Origin: Salipiger abyssi
GTDB taxonomy: Bacteria > Pseudomonadota > Alphaproteobacteria > Rhodobacterales > Rhodobacteraceae
DNA length: 64,000 nucleotides
Direction of reading: 5' to 3'
NCBI RefSeq assembly: GCF_017311415.1
Contig: NZ_JAEKIS010000001.1
Span: 186,001 to 250,000 of the forward strand
Under the pieces are notes generated by a model. That model worked only from the letters and a program-made list of their open reading frames with translations, did not search any database and was not told the DNA's origin. The translations under genes were made by a program, and so were the position numbers. Within the stretch, counting starts at the first letter, position 1; each line of letters opens with the position of its first letter. Below are positions 35,917 to 45,089 of the stretch, in pieces.

Positions 35917-37392
35917 GTGACCGAGACTTTCGACCTCTATATCGGCGGCACATACGTCAGCAGCGACGCCCAGGAGCGTTTCGACAGCATCAACCCCTAT
36001 ACCGGGACGGCCTGGGCCAGCATCCCACAGGCCAGCGATGCACAGGTCGCCAACGCGGTCGCAGCCGCGCGAACCGCCTTTCCGGCCTGGTCGCGCAGCA
36101 CCGGCAAGACCCGCGCTACCCTGCTGAACCGGCTCGCGGATCTTCTCGAGGCCGAAGCCGACCGTTTCGGCCTCATGGAAAGCACCGACAACGGCAAGGT
36201 GATCCGCGAGACCCGTGCCCAGATGGGCTTTTCGGCGCGGCAATACCGTTTCTTCGCGGGCTATGCGGACAAGCTCTGGGGACAGACCATTCCGCTGGAC
36301 GACCCGGACGTGTTCGATTTCACCACTCGCGTGCCGGTCGGTGTGGTGGTGCTGGTCACCGCGTGGAATTCGCCCATGGCGCTGCTCTCCAACAAGCTTG
36401 CCCCGGCGCTTGCGGCGGGCAACACAGTGGTGATCAAGCCTTCCGAGCACGCCTCGGCCACCACGCTCGCCTTCGCCGAGCTGATTGAGCGCGCGGGCTT
36501 TCCGCCCGGTGTCGTCAACATCGTCACCGGCGATGCACGCACCGGGCAGGCACTGCTCACTTCGGGCCGCATCGATCACATGAGCTTCACCGGCAGCCCC
36601 GAGGTCGGGCGCAAGATCGCCGCCGCCGCGGGGGCGGCGCTTGTTGCGGTGACGCTGGAGCTTGGCGGCAAGTCTCCGAACATCATCTTCGCGGATGCCG
36701 ATCTCGACAAGGCGGTGGTGGGCGCGCTGGCCGGGATCTTCGGCGCCACAGGGCAGACCTGTATCGCCGGCTCGCGGCTGCTGGTGCAGCGCCCGGTTTA
36801 CGACGAGGTGGTCTCGCGGCTTGCGGCGCGTGCAGCGGCGATCCGGCTGGGCGACCCCACCGACCCCGAAACCGAGATGGGCACCACCGCGAACCGCCCG
36901 CAATACGACCGGATTCTCGACGCCATTGCGGCGGCGCAGGACGAAGGAGCACAGCTCGCGGCGGGGGGGCGCCCGGCAAACGGCGAAAATCTGGGGAACG
37001 GCCTGTTCATCGAGCCGACCATCTTCCGGGACGTGCACAACGACATGCGGCTGGCACAGGACGAGATCTTCGGCCCGGTGCTGGCAGTGCTGCCCTTCGA
37101 CACCGAGGAGGAGGCGCTGGCCATCGCCAACGGCACCCGCTACGGGCTGGCATCGGGGGTCTGGACGCAAGATATCTCGCGCGCTTTCCGAATGACGCGC
37201 GCGCTTGAGGCAGGGGTGGTCTGGGTGAACACCTACCGCGCCTCTGCGGTTCAGGCCCCGTTCGGCGGCGTCAAGGAATCGGGTTTCGGGCGCGAGCGCG
37301 GCGAGGTCGCGCTTCAGGAATTCACCGCGATTCGCAACGTGATGATCAACTTCTCCGACGAGGAACGCGATCCGTTCTCGGTGCGCGGCTGA
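35917..37392 (+). CDS. NAD(P)-dependent aldehyde dehydrogenase
   Basis: 491-residue ALDH with full catalytic set: N151 (AWNSP), E248 (LELGGKSPN) and nucleophile C282 (GQTCIAGS). FTGSPEVG binds NAD(P). GTG start has CCGGAGA 8 nt ahead. In this island it would oxidise the aldehyde released by the ComDE-like decarboxylase to a carboxylic acid, a natural two-step logic; specificity (betaine-aldehyde-like, sulfoacetaldehyde, other) cannot be read off. Confidence 0.9.
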   Translation: MTETFDLYIGGTYVSSDAQERFDSINPYTGTAWASIPQASDAQVANAVAAARTAFPAWSRSTGKTRATLLNRLADLLEAEADRFGLMESTDNGKVIRETRAQMGFSARQYRFFAGYADKLWGQTIPLDDPDVFDFTTRVPVGVVVLVTAWNSPMALLSNKLAPALAAGNTVVIKPSEHASATTLAFAELIERAGFPPGVVNIVTGDARTGQALLTSGRIDHMSFTGSPEVGRKIAAAAGAALVAVTLELGGKSPNIIFADADLDKAVVGALAGIFGATGQTCIAGSRLLVQRPVYDEVVSRLAARAAAIRLGDPTDPETEMGTTANRPQYDRILDAIAAAQDEGAQLAAGGRPANGENLGNGLFIEPTIFRDVHNDMRLAQDEIFGPVLAVLPFDTEEEALAIANGTRYGLASGVWTQDISRAFRMTRALEAGVVWVNTYRASAVQAPFGGVKESGFGRERGEVALQEFTAIRNVMINFSDEERDPFSVRG

Positions 37393-37443
37393 CGCGGTGG
37401 CGGCTGCGCGCCGGCGCAGGCGCGCGATGATTGCGCATCGCAG

Positions 37444-37497
37444 GACGGGGCCGGCTATGGCTCGCAGGGCATCGCTCTTGATCGCACCGGCCCCGTC
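37444..37497 (+). other. Long-loop 11-bp inverted repeat
   Basis: GACGGGGCCGG (37444-37454) and CCGGCCCCGTC (37487-37497) with a 32-base loop, in the 212-bp gap between the ALDH and CMD genes. No T-run; a possible 3'-end structure of the ALDH message. Confidence 0.35.
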
Positions 37498-37604
37498 TCC
37501 GCCCCGCAGCACGAACTCTTCGTCGTAGGGCTGATCTCGATACAGCTTTCGGCAAGCCGGCCGGTGGGATATTCCGAGCGCATTCCAACCAAACGCGAGC
37601 CGCT

Positions 37605-38141
37605 ATGACACTTCCGCCAAGAACCGACGAAGACTGGCCCGAAGCCATTCAGGACATGAACCAGGGCTTTGCCGGCGCGCTCAATGTCTATCGGACCATG
37701 GCGCATCACCCGGCGCTGTTGCGGGCATGGGCACCGCTAAGGCAGCATATCGTAAAGGACACTGCGCTCGGACCGATCAGATCGGAAATCGTGATTCTGC
37801 GTGTGGGTGTAAAGCTCGGTTCGTCCTATGAATGGGCGCATCATGTCTCGCGCGCGCGGGCGCTGGGTATGTCCGACGACCGGATCGCCGCTGTGCTCAA
37901 AATGCCCGATGGCGAGGACGGGCTGCTTGTCCGCGCAGTCGATGCCATGCTGGACGCGCACCGCCTGCCCGAAACGCTCGAAGCGGAATTGACCGCAGCC
38001 GTCGGACGAGAGGCGGTCTTTGACCTGATCGCCACGGTCGGCTTCTACTCTGTATTGGGCACGATCCTGATGACCTACGACGTGCCGATCGACGACAAGG
38101 TCGCGGCAGAGATGGAGGCGCGCCCGCTCAGCCGGACCTGA
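37605..38141 (+). CDS. Carboxymuconolactone decarboxylase (AhpD-like) family protein
   Basis: 178-residue helical CMD-fold protein. The core SSYEWAHHVSRARALGMSDDRI matches the YEWxHH-xxA-xxxG block of the family. The CxxC pair of peroxidase-type AhpD is absent, so peroxidase action is unlikely. Such genes are frequent companions of aromatic or lactone catabolism; role here unknown. Same strand as the ALDH. Confidence 0.8.
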   Translation: MTLPPRTDEDWPEAIQDMNQGFAGALNVYRTMAHHPALLRAWAPLRQHIVKDTALGPIRSEIVILRVGVKLGSSYEWAHHVSRARALGMSDDRIAAVLKMPDGEDGLLVRAVDAMLDAHRLPETLEAELTAAVGREAVFDLIATVGFYSVLGTILMTYDVPIDDKVAAEMEARPLSRT

Positions 38142-38156
38142 CCGGGCAGCGCCTTG

Positions 38157-39413
38157 TCACCGGGTGGCTCGATTCCGGATCAGTTTCGCCACGGCGTCGG
38201 CCATGGCGCGGTTGCCCTCGGCGCCCGGGTGCAGATGGTCGCCGCTGTCATGCTCGGGATTCAGCCGCATATCGTCGCCGGGCGCCGAAAGCAGCCGGTC
38301 GAAATCCACCAGCCCGTCGAACCGAATGCTTTCGCCGCTGGAAGCGGCCTCGCGCAGCATGTCATTGAAGGCGCGCCGCAGAGCGTCCTTCTCGGGGCTC
38401 CAGTAGCTGGCCGCCATCGGGGTGCCGGGGAGAGCACCCTTGAACGGCGGCACGGTGCCCAGGATCAGTGTCATGCCCTGCGCGTGGACCTTTTCAGCGA
38501 CCTGATGAAGACCGTCGCGCAGACGATCCAGGCGCATCGGAGCCTCATCCGGCGAAAACGGCGAGCCGGGCCAAGCGATATCGTTGGTGCCGATCAGCAG
38601 AACCAGCGTATCTGCGCCGGGCACGGCAAGAGCGTCGTGACTCAGCCGCGCCAGCACGCTCTGCCCCATGCCGTCCGAGAGCAGGCGCCCACCGGAAATC
38701 CCGGCATTGACCACCGCGATCCCCTCCTCTGTCAGCGCCCGCGACAGAAAGTCCGGCCAGCGCGCCATGCCATCCATCGGCGCGCCGTTGCCGTCGGTGA
38801 TCGAGTCGCCCATGGCGACGACCACCGAACGCGCGGGGTGATCCGAAAGGACGCCGCTGAGCGTGATACGCGCAGGCATTTCTCGCACGACCTCGGGTGA
38901 CGGGCTGTCCGCGGCGATGACATAGCTGGTCTCGCGCGCATCCCAGTGAAAATCCTCGGCCACGGCGTTTGCGCCATAGGTCAGCGTAACCGCGATCCGG
39001 GTGCCGGCTGCGACGGGGAAATCGACGGGGTCGGAGACCGCCTGCGCCCCGGGTGCGATCACGATCCCAGGCAAACCACCGAACCGGACCATTGCAGCGT
39101 CCTGCACCCCGGTCGCGCCGACGCTCAGCGCCAGCGCGGCGGCGTCGATCGGCAAAGGCTTTGTCCCGTGCAGGTTCGAAAGCACCAGTCGCATGCGCGA
39201 AGCCGGGAAACCCACGGTCAGGGGCTGGCGGATGATGGCTCCGGCGATACTGTCGGGCAGACCGGTGGCAAATACCGATGTATCGGACCAGACCTTCTGT
39301 GGGGCGGCCATCCAAACCGGGGTCCAGGGCTCGGCCTGCGCCGGCAGGGTCGGGGCAGAGGCACTGAATGTGCCAAGGGCCAAGGCGGCAGCGATTTTTA
39401 TAAACGTGGTCAT
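38157..39413 (-). CDS. Secreted SGNH/GDSL hydrolase
   Basis: 418 residues. Sec signal of about 27 residues (ends LPAQA-E), an N-terminal beta-rich domain (about 30-190), then the SGNH domain: block I GDSIT with S204, NAGISGG (block II Gly), GTND (block III) and DHLHP (block V Asp/His). An extracytoplasmic carbohydrate or lipid esterase. It starts one base after the MFS gene stop, so both are one transcript, possibly under the divergent LysR regulator. Confidence 0.88.
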   Translation of the reverse strand: MTTFIKIAAALALGTFSASAPTLPAQAEPWTPVWMAAPQKVWSDTSVFATGLPDSIAGAIIRQPLTVGFPASRMRLVLSNLHGTKPLPIDAAALALSVGATGVQDAAMVRFGGLPGIVIAPGAQAVSDPVDFPVAAGTRIAVTLTYGANAVAEDFHWDARETSYVIAADSPSPEVVREMPARITLSGVLSDHPARSVVVAMGDSITDGNGAPMDGMARWPDFLSRALTEEGIAVVNAGISGGRLLSDGMGQSVLARLSHDALAVPGADTLVLLIGTNDIAWPGSPFSPDEAPMRLDRLRDGLHQVAEKVHAQGMTLILGTVPPFKGALPGTPMAASYWSPEKDALRRAFNDMLREAASSGESIRFDGLVDFDRLLSAPGDDMRLNPEHDSGDHLHPGAEGNRAMADAVAKLIRNRATR

Positions 39414-39414
39414 C

Positions 39415-40578
39415 TCAGGCTCTTTCGGGAATGAGCGCCATTGTCAGGGCGACCAGGGGCAGGAGCGCCGCAAGCGGCAGGAGCGCGGCAAGGCCAAGCC
39501 CGGAGGAGAGCACGACGCCGCCGATCCAGGCGCCGATGGCATTGCCGAGATTGAAGGCGGAGATATTCAGGGTCGCGCCCAGGCGGTCCGCACCCGCTGG
39601 GCTGCGTGCCATCATGCGGGCCTGAAGCGGCGCCACGGTGGCAAAGGCCAGCACACCAAACAACACCATCGCCAGCGCGGTGGTCCAGACCAGCGCCCCC
39701 CAGATCGCCAAAAGGCCGAGCGCAAGACCGGCGAGCACCAGCGGCACGGCCTTGGCCGGAAAACGGTCCGCGAGGCGCCCGCCGGCGATATTGCCAGCCA
39801 CCAGCCCCAGACCGAAGAGCAAGAGGTAAAGCGACACGCGGCTTTCCGGAATACCCGCCATCTCGGTCAGAAGCGGCGCGATATAGGTGAAGACCATGAA
39901 GACACCGGCATAGCCCGCAACGGTCATCGCCAGGGCCCGCAGGGGCGCGGGCTTGAGGAAGCCGGCAAGCTGACCAAAGCTGAGGGGCTGGCCGGCATCC
40001 GTGCGCGGCACCCAAACCGCGATCCCCGCCAGCGCCAGCAACCCGATCGCGGACACCGCCCAGAAGGTCGCGCGCCAGCCGAAAGCCTGCCCCAACCACG
40101 TCCCGAAGGGCAGGCCGATCACCGTGGCGAGGGTCAGCCCGGTAAAGATCAGGGCAATAGCCGACGCCTTGCGCTCGGGCGGTACCACCGCCTGCGCAAC
40201 GACCGACGCCGTTCCGAAAAACGTGCCATGGGCAAACCCGGTGACGATGCGGGCCAAGAGAACCAGCGCAAAGCCAGGGGCCGTGGCGCACAGGATGTTG
40301 CCCGCCGTGAAGATGGCCATGAGGATCAGCAGCACCGAACGGTTCGGCAGGCGTGCCGCGAGGACGGCGAGAAGCGGCCCTCCGAACGTCACGCCGAGCG
40401 CATAGCCGCTGATGAGCAGCCCGGCGGTCGGCAGGCTGGTGCCCAGATCGTTCGCGACCTGCGGCAACAGGCCCATGATGACGAATTCGGTCAGCCCGAT
40501 GCCAAAGGCCCCAAGCCCGAGCGCAATCAGAGGCGCGGGGCTGGATGTTTCATGAAGGGGAGCGGAAATACTTGCCAT
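39415..40578 (-). CDS. MFS transporter (DHA1, AraJ-like)
   Basis: 387 residues, twelve membrane helices. The DHA1 motif-A loop is GVTFGGPLLAVLAARLPNRSVL and motif C is present in helix 5. AraJ/YdhP-type drug or sugar efflux by proton antiport. Divergent from a LysR regulator 105 bp away, the common arrangement for regulated exporters. Confidence 0.88.
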   Translation of the reverse strand: MASISAPLHETSSPAPLIALGLGAFGIGLTEFVIMGLLPQVANDLGTSLPTAGLLISGYALGVTFGGPLLAVLAARLPNRSVLLILMAIFTAGNILCATAPGFALVLLARIVTGFAHGTFFGTASVVAQAVVPPERKASAIALIFTGLTLATVIGLPFGTWLGQAFGWRATFWAVSAIGLLALAGIAVWVPRTDAGQPLSFGQLAGFLKPAPLRALAMTVAGYAGVFMVFTYIAPLLTEMAGIPESRVSLYLLLFGLGLVAGNIAGGRLADRFPAKAVPLVLAGLALGLLAIWGALVWTTALAMVLFGVLAFATVAPLQARMMARSPAGADRLGATLNISAFNLGNAIGAWIGGVVLSSGLGLAALLPLAALLPLVALTMALIPERA

Positions 40579-40683
40579 GAGTCCTTCTCCTGAAGTTGTC
40601 CGGGGAAGGTGGCCGAAGAAGAAATGTGAATGTATACGCCACTTGATAAAAACGCTTGTGCCGTGAGTTCACGAAAGGCCGTC

Positions 40684-41511
40684 ATGCGCGAGATCAATCG
40701 CCTACAGGAAATGGAAGTTTTTCTGACCGTCGTGGACGAGGGCAGCTTTTCCGCTGCCGCGCTCAGGCGCCAGATGACACCCTCGGCCGTCTCAAAGATG
40801 ATGACCCGGCTCGAAACCCGCCTTGGCGCGAGCCTGCTGCGCCGGTCGACCCGGCGCGTCCAGGTGACCGACGAAGGTCAGGCCTTCGCCCGTGCGGCGC
40901 GCGGGGTTCTCGACGCGCTGGACCAGGCAGAGCGCGAGGCAGGGTGCGGCCCGGTGGCTGGCCTGGTTCGCATCGCCACGAGCGCCGCCTATGCCAACCA
41001 CATCCTTGCGCCGATCCTGCCCGAGCTGCTGGAAAGCCAGCCAGAGCTCGATCTGGACCTGATCGTCAGTGACGGCATCAGCGATCTGGCGGGGCACCCC
41101 ATCGACCTCGCGGTCCGGGCCGGCCCCCTGCCGGATTCCAGCCTTCAGGCCCGCTCACTTGGGGCGAGCGACATTCTGGCCGTGCGCGCGGTAGGCGCAC
41201 CGGCCGCGCCAGACTTACAGATCGGCTTTTCCTACGCCCGCCGCGATCCCTTTTGGCGGGACGACGCGCCACGCCTGCGTGCAACAGATGGCAACACCAT
41301 TGCAGCGCTGGCGATTGCGGGATGCGGAACCGCCCGGGCCGCCGCCTTTGTCGTCCGCGACGCCCTGGCCTCCGGCGCGCTGGAAATCGTGCCGGGCAGC
41401 ACGGTGGGGCGTGAGGAATTCCATGTCGTCTACCTTGGAAAAACCGCGAGCCTGCCCGCGCGGATCGCGGCGGTTGTCGAGTTCCTGACCCGCCGAGGGC
41501 GCGTCGGATAG
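40684..41511 (+). CDS. LysR-family transcriptional regulator
   Basis: 275 residues from ATG 40684 (MREINRLQEMEVFLTVVDEG), the normal LTTR start; an earlier in-frame ATG would add 18 residues atypical for the family. HTH FSAAALRRQMTPSAVSKMMTRLE at about 20-42, then a periplasmic-binding-like effector domain from residue 90. Probably controls the divergent MFS-esterase pair. Confidence 0.87.
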   Translation: MREINRLQEMEVFLTVVDEGSFSAAALRRQMTPSAVSKMMTRLETRLGASLLRRSTRRVQVTDEGQAFARAARGVLDALDQAEREAGCGPVAGLVRIATSAAYANHILAPILPELLESQPELDLDLIVSDGISDLAGHPIDLAVRAGPLPDSSLQARSLGASDILAVRAVGAPAAPDLQIGFSYARRDPFWRDDAPRLRATDGNTIAALAIAGCGTARAAAFVVRDALASGALEIVPGSTVGREEFHVVYLGKTASLPARIAAVVEFLTRRGRVG

Positions 41512-41546
41512 GCACGCGGCCAGATCGCAAGCCCTCACGACCCGCG

Positions 41547-42011
41547 CTAGCCCCTGCCGCGATAGGGCGCGACGCCCTGGTCGGGAACCCAGACGCCTTC
41601 GGGCATGGGGCCGGTCTGCCAGAACACGTCGATGGGGATGCCGCCGCGCGGATACCAGTAGCCGCCGATGCGCAGCCATTGCGGGTCGAGAAACGCGACC
41701 AGCCGGCGGGCGATGGAGATGGTGCAATCCTCGTGAAAGGCACCATGGTTGCGGAACGAGGTCAGGTAGAGTTTCAGCGATTTGCTCTCCACCAGCCACT
41801 GCCCGGGCACATAGTCGATGACCAGATGCGCAAAGTCCGGCTGCCCCGTCATCGGGCAGAGCGAGGTGAATTCCGGCGCGGTGAAGCGGACGTTATAGCT
41901 GATATCGGCCTGCGGGTTGGCCACACGTTCGAGCTCGGCCTCCTCCGGGCTTGCGGGAATGCGGGTGGCCCCGCCGAGCTGCTTGAGGTCGCTGTAGATG
42001 GATGAGGTCAT
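41547..42011 (-). CDS. queF: NADPH-dependent 7-cyano-7-deazaguanine reductase QueF
   Basis: 154-residue short-type QueF that reduces preQ0 to preQ1. Active C52 and D59 ([12 protein letters not shown]), the NADPH motif ESKSLK (75-80) and FRNHGAFHE are all present. Last gene of the preQ1-controlled queC-queD-queE-queF operon; 16 bp after queE. Confidence 0.96.
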   Translation of the reverse strand: MTSSIYSDLKQLGGATRIPASPEEAELERVANPQADISYNVRFTAPEFTSLCPMTGQPDFAHLVIDYVPGQWLVESKSLKLYLTSFRNHGAFHEDCTISIARRLVAFLDPQWLRIGGYWYPRGGIPIDVFWQTGPMPEGVWVPDQGVAPYRGRG

Positions 42012-42027
42012 GAGGGTCTCCGAAAGG

Positions 42028-42738
42028 TCAGACGCCGCGCCTGTTGCCCCAGATCAGGACATGCAGCTGCGGCAGGATGCGGGGCGCGAACCAGCGGTCG
42101 GCCATGGCGGTCTCGGTCAACCAGCCGAGGCGGTCGGCCAGCGCCTGCGGATCGACCGGCACCTCCGGGTCGGTCTCGGGATTGCCGGGCTGAAGGTAGA
42201 GCGGCAGATCCGGGTGGCGGGCATGGGCGCGCCTGGCCCAGTCGTAATCCTCGCGGTCGAAGATCACGATCTTCATCACCGTGCTGCTTGCGCCGCGCCC
42301 GGCCTCGACGCAGTCGGCGAAGATATCCCAGTCCACCCGCTCGCCGCTCGACGGCGGTTTCGGCGACAGGACCAGCGTGTCGAGATCGCCGAACCATGAC
42401 CGCGCAACCGACCCCTGCGTTTCACAGGCAAAGCGGTAGCCGGCGGCGCGCCCGAGCGCGATCAGCGGCGCAAAGTCCTGAATCGCCGGGTTGCCGCCGC
42501 TGAGCGAAACGGTGACCGGCCGGTCACCGGACAGCCGGCGCAGCTCTTCCCAGATCGCCTCGGGCGTCATCGGCGCCCAGTCGTGACGATAGGCGCTGTC
42601 CACCGCATGCGGGCTGTCGCACCAGGAACAGCGGTAATCGCAGCCGCCCGCCCGCACGAACAGGGTGGGCTCACCGATCAAGGCCCCCTCCCCCTGGATC
42701 GTCGGGCCGAAGATCTCGGCGATGCGCAGCACCGTCAT
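42028..42738 (-). CDS. queE: 7-carboxy-7-deazaguanine synthase QueE
   Basis: 236-residue radical SAM enzyme converting 6-carboxytetrahydropterin to CDG. The cluster motif CDYRCSWC gives C33, C37 and C40 (CxxxCxxC), preceded by GPTIQGEG. The ATG at 42738 overlaps the queD stop (ATGA). A longer open frame running up to 43539 is read-through across queD and is not the gene. Confidence 0.96.
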   Translation of the reverse strand: MTVLRIAEIFGPTIQGEGALIGEPTLFVRAGGCDYRCSWCDSPHAVDSAYRHDWAPMTPEAIWEELRRLSGDRPVTVSLSGGNPAIQDFAPLIALGRAAGYRFACETQGSVARSWFGDLDTLVLSPKPPSSGERVDWDIFADCVEAGRGASSTVMKIVIFDREDYDWARRAHARHPDLPLYLQPGNPETDPEVPVDPQALADRLGWLTETAMADRWFAPRILPQLHVLIWGNRRGV

Positions 42739-43088
42739 GGCCGGTACTCGGCCCAGGTCTTGGGCGTCTCGCTGACCATCACCGCGCTGGTCTCGGGCCA
42801 TCGCGCCTTGCACCAGTCGTAGAAATGCCGGGCCATGTGTTCGGCGGTCGAGGGGATCTCGAGCACATCGTTGAGATGCCGGTGGTCGAAGCGCTCGTCG
42901 ATATAGGTCTTGAGCGGCATCAGATCGTGGTAATCGCGCACGAACCCGTCCGCGTTGAGCGTTTCCGCCGCCAGCTCGACCACGACGACATAATTGTGCC
43001 CGTGCAGCCGCGCGCATTGGTGATCCGCCGGCAGATGCACAAGCTGGTGCGAGGCCGAAAAGTGGAATTCCTTGCGGATCCGGAACAT
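42735..43088 (-). CDS. queD: 6-carboxytetrahydropterin synthase QueD
   Basis: 117-residue PTPS-fold enzyme turning dihydroneopterin triphosphate into 6-carboxytetrahydropterin. Zinc His ligands in FSASHQL (H14) and LHGHNY (H29, H31) and the catalytic C25 ([10 protein letters not shown]) are in place. Starts at ATG 43088, sharing one base with the queC stop. Confidence 0.95.
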   Translation of the reverse strand: MFRIRKEFHFSASHQLVHLPADHQCARLHGHNYVVVVELAAETLNADGFVRDYHDLMPLKTYIDERFDHRHLNDVLEIPSTAEHMARHFYDWCKARWPETSAVMVSETPKTWAEYRP

Positions 43089-43789
43089 CAGCGCGCCTCC
43101 CGGTCGGCCACTGCCTTCGCCCAGAAATCGGGATCGGCATAGGCCGTGGGGTCGTCGACCCCGGCCAGATGAAACGCCTCGCGCCGCTCGACACAGGTGC
43201 CGCAGCGCCCGCAATGCACCTCGGCGCCCTTGTAGCAGGACCATGTTTCGGCAAAGGGTGTGCCGTGTTTCGCCCCTTCGGCCACGATGTCGGCCTTGCT
43301 GCGCTCGACAAAGGGCGTGTAGAGCCGCAGATCCGCGTAGCCGTCGAGCGCCATGCGCTGCATCGCGTCAAAGGCCTGGGTGAAGGCCGGGCGGCAATCG
43401 GGATAGATGAAGTGATCGCCGCCATGCACCGCGGTGGCGACGGCATCGTCGCCATTGGCCGCGCCGACGCCGAAGCCGATGGCCAGCATGATCGCGTTGC
43501 GATTGGGCACGACGGTGATGCGCATCGTCTCTTCGGCATAGTGCCCGTCGGGCACGTCGATGTCGTCGGTGAGCGCCGAGCCGGTCAGCGCGGCACCGAC
43601 CGTGCGCATGTCGATCAGATGGTGAGGGACGCCGAGGCGCTTGGCGGCAGCGGCCGCAAAGTCCAGCTCCTTGCGGTGGCGCTGGCCGTAGTCGAAGGAA
43701 ACGAGCCGGGTGAGCCGATGCTCCGCGGCGACGATATGGGCGAGCGACACGGAATCGAGTCCGCCCGAGCAGATGACGAGAGTTTTCAT
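43088..43789 (-). CDS. queC: 7-cyano-7-deazaguanine synthase QueC
   Basis: 233-residue ATP-dependent amidation/nitrile-forming enzyme that makes preQ0. PP-loop SGGLDS at 8-13; the zinc site [15 protein letters not shown] is near the C-terminus. ATG 43789 is chosen over an upstream in-frame start since [13 protein letters not shown] is the family start and the ribosome site AAGGG is the tail of the preQ1 riboswitch. Confidence 0.96.
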   Translation of the reverse strand: MKTLVICSGGLDSVSLAHIVAAEHRLTRLVSFDYGQRHRKELDFAAAAAKRLGVPHHLIDMRTVGAALTGSALTDDIDVPDGHYAEETMRITVVPNRNAIMLAIGFGVGAANGDDAVATAVHGGDHFIYPDCRPAFTQAFDAMQRMALDGYADLRLYTPFVERSKADIVAEGAKHGTPFAETWSCYKGAEVHCGRCGTCVERREAFHLAGVDDPTAYADPDFWAKAVADREAR

Positions 43790-43795
43790 TTTGAA

Positions 43796-43830
43796 CCCTT
43801 GTTTTGATAACCGGGTAGGCTGCGACCGGT
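43796..43830 (-). ncRNA. preQ1-I riboswitch controlling queC
   Basis: On the minus strand: P1 arms ACCGG and CCGGT enclose TCGCAGCCTAC, followed by TATCAAAACAAGGG. This matches, almost base for base, the Thermoanaerobacter tengcongensis class I preQ1 aptamer (loop UCGCAGUAAC, tail UUAACAAAACAAGG). The tail AAGGG is also the queC ribosome site, 6 nt before the ATG, so ligand binding would hide it and stop translation. Controls queC-queD-queE-queF. Confidence 0.9.
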
Positions 43831-44133
43831 GGGCGCCATGTAGTTGCATCCGCGCCGCTCCGCAAGGGCGGCTCGATCCGCCCGAGCGAGGCGAAATCGG
43901 CGGGGCGCGACGATGCCGGGGCTTCGCCTGTCCACCGGCACGGTCCGGGTTTTCCGACAGGCCGTCAAATGCCTCCCGGAGAAGTCTTCCGCGAACGGCT
44001 TAGGCGTCGTCCGGTCCTCGCCCCTGCCCTCTCAGGCGATTGGGCCGCACGGCGTTCGGAGAAACGCGACTGTCTCGCGGGGAGGCGATACCTCCCCTCG
44101 TGAAACCCTGCCCGCAACACCGCGATCGGACAG
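43831..44133. other. Intergenic region between queC leader and ABC permease gene
   Basis: About 300 bp with no credible gene. A short GGAGG-CGATA-CCTCC hairpin lies near 44081-44097 downstream of the permease stop and may end its message; there is no T-run. Confidence 0.35.
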
Positions 44134-44964
44134 TTAGCGCCGGGCGCTCCAGGAGGCGGAGGCGTGCTTGCGCGTGTAGAACTCGCCCATCAGACCGATC
44201 ATGATCAGCACCAGCGACACGAAGAGCGGATATTCCCAGCTCGAATTGCGCGGGTAGTAATTGACGAAGGCATGGCCGCGCGACTGGTCGATGGTGTGAA
44301 AGAGCGGATTCCAGTCGAACATCACCAGCATGTAGCTGGGCAGGGAGTTGGCGACGAACATCTTGCCCGACGCGATCATGTTGGCCCGCTGATAAACGGT
44401 GGTGATGATCTGCACCGGCGTTGGAAACCAGGGCTTTGCCGCCAGGAACACCATCCCGATCGCAGCCCCGGAGAACCACGCCAGCAGGATCATCTCGATA
44501 CAGCCGACCGGGTCGTGGATCTCCTGCATGACGAAGGGATTGAAGGCCACGTCATAGACGAAGAGGATCACCACCAGCGACAGCACCTGTATATAGAGCG
44601 TGCTCAGCATCGCAGAGGCGATGGCGATGGCGGTGTTCATCGGCGCATGCTGCATCATCGGGCTGGCCGGCCCCTCCGACCCGACCACCGCGCCCAGCGT
44701 CTTGGAATGGGTCATGTAGAGGAAGACGCCGGTCATGATGTAGATCATGAAATCGCCGCGGATCGCCGTGCTGCGCATACCGAGGATCTGGAACATGAAG
44801 TAGAAGGCCAGCACGAAAATGATCGTCTGGAGCATGTTCATGAAAAGCGCCATGAAGGCGTTGCCATGGCTCTTGCGCACCGCGCGGACCGAATTGTGAT
44901 ATATCAGTTCGGCGATATAGAGCGCGGAACCCAGCCGTGAACGCGGCTTTGTGGTCTGAAACAT
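44134..44964 (-). CDS. ABC-2 type polysaccharide export permease (KpsM-like)
   Basis: 276 residues with six membrane helices. Segments such as MNMLQTIIFVLAFYFMFQIL, LYIQVLSLVVILFVYDVAF, IEMILLAWFSGAAIGMVFLA and YPLFVSLVLIMIGLMGEFY fit the ABC-2 permease of capsule/O-antigen/polyol-phosphate export. The nucleotide-binding partner (KpsT/TagH-like) is not adjacent, so it must lie elsewhere. Divergent from cysQ; beside glycan-building genes, which supports polysaccharide export. Confidence 0.8.
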   Translation of the reverse strand: MFQTTKPRSRLGSALYIAELIYHNSVRAVRKSHGNAFMALFMNMLQTIIFVLAFYFMFQILGMRSTAIRGDFMIYIMTGVFLYMTHSKTLGAVVGSEGPASPMMQHAPMNTAIAIASAMLSTLYIQVLSLVVILFVYDVAFNPFVMQEIHDPVGCIEMILLAWFSGAAIGMVFLAAKPWFPTPVQIITTVYQRANMIASGKMFVANSLPSYMLVMFDWNPLFHTIDQSRGHAFVNYYPRNSSWEYPLFVSLVLIMIGLMGEFYTRKHASASWSARR

Positions 44965-45089
44965 GGCGGAACTGCTCCGATACGCGTGCTTGAGGACGGG
45001 TCTTCTTGCCCATCTTGATGTTGGGAAGCATAAGGGGAGCAGAGTTTCAAATCAATAAATCCGCGCGCGTGCGGGAATGGAGAGCGGCT

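Noticed and set aside
35500-37512. 670-codon minus-strand open frame across the GntR tail and ALDH
   Set aside because: It is entirely antisense to two clearly recognised genes and has no recognisable domain or ribosome site.
37605-38141. AhpD alkylhydroperoxidase assignment
   Set aside because: The CxxC pair needed for peroxidase chemistry is missing, so only the wider CMD family is claimed.
45006-45089. Upstream ATG start for cysQ adding 28 residues
   Set aside because: The extra residues do not fit the family N-terminus, and GGAG precedes the TTG at 45090.
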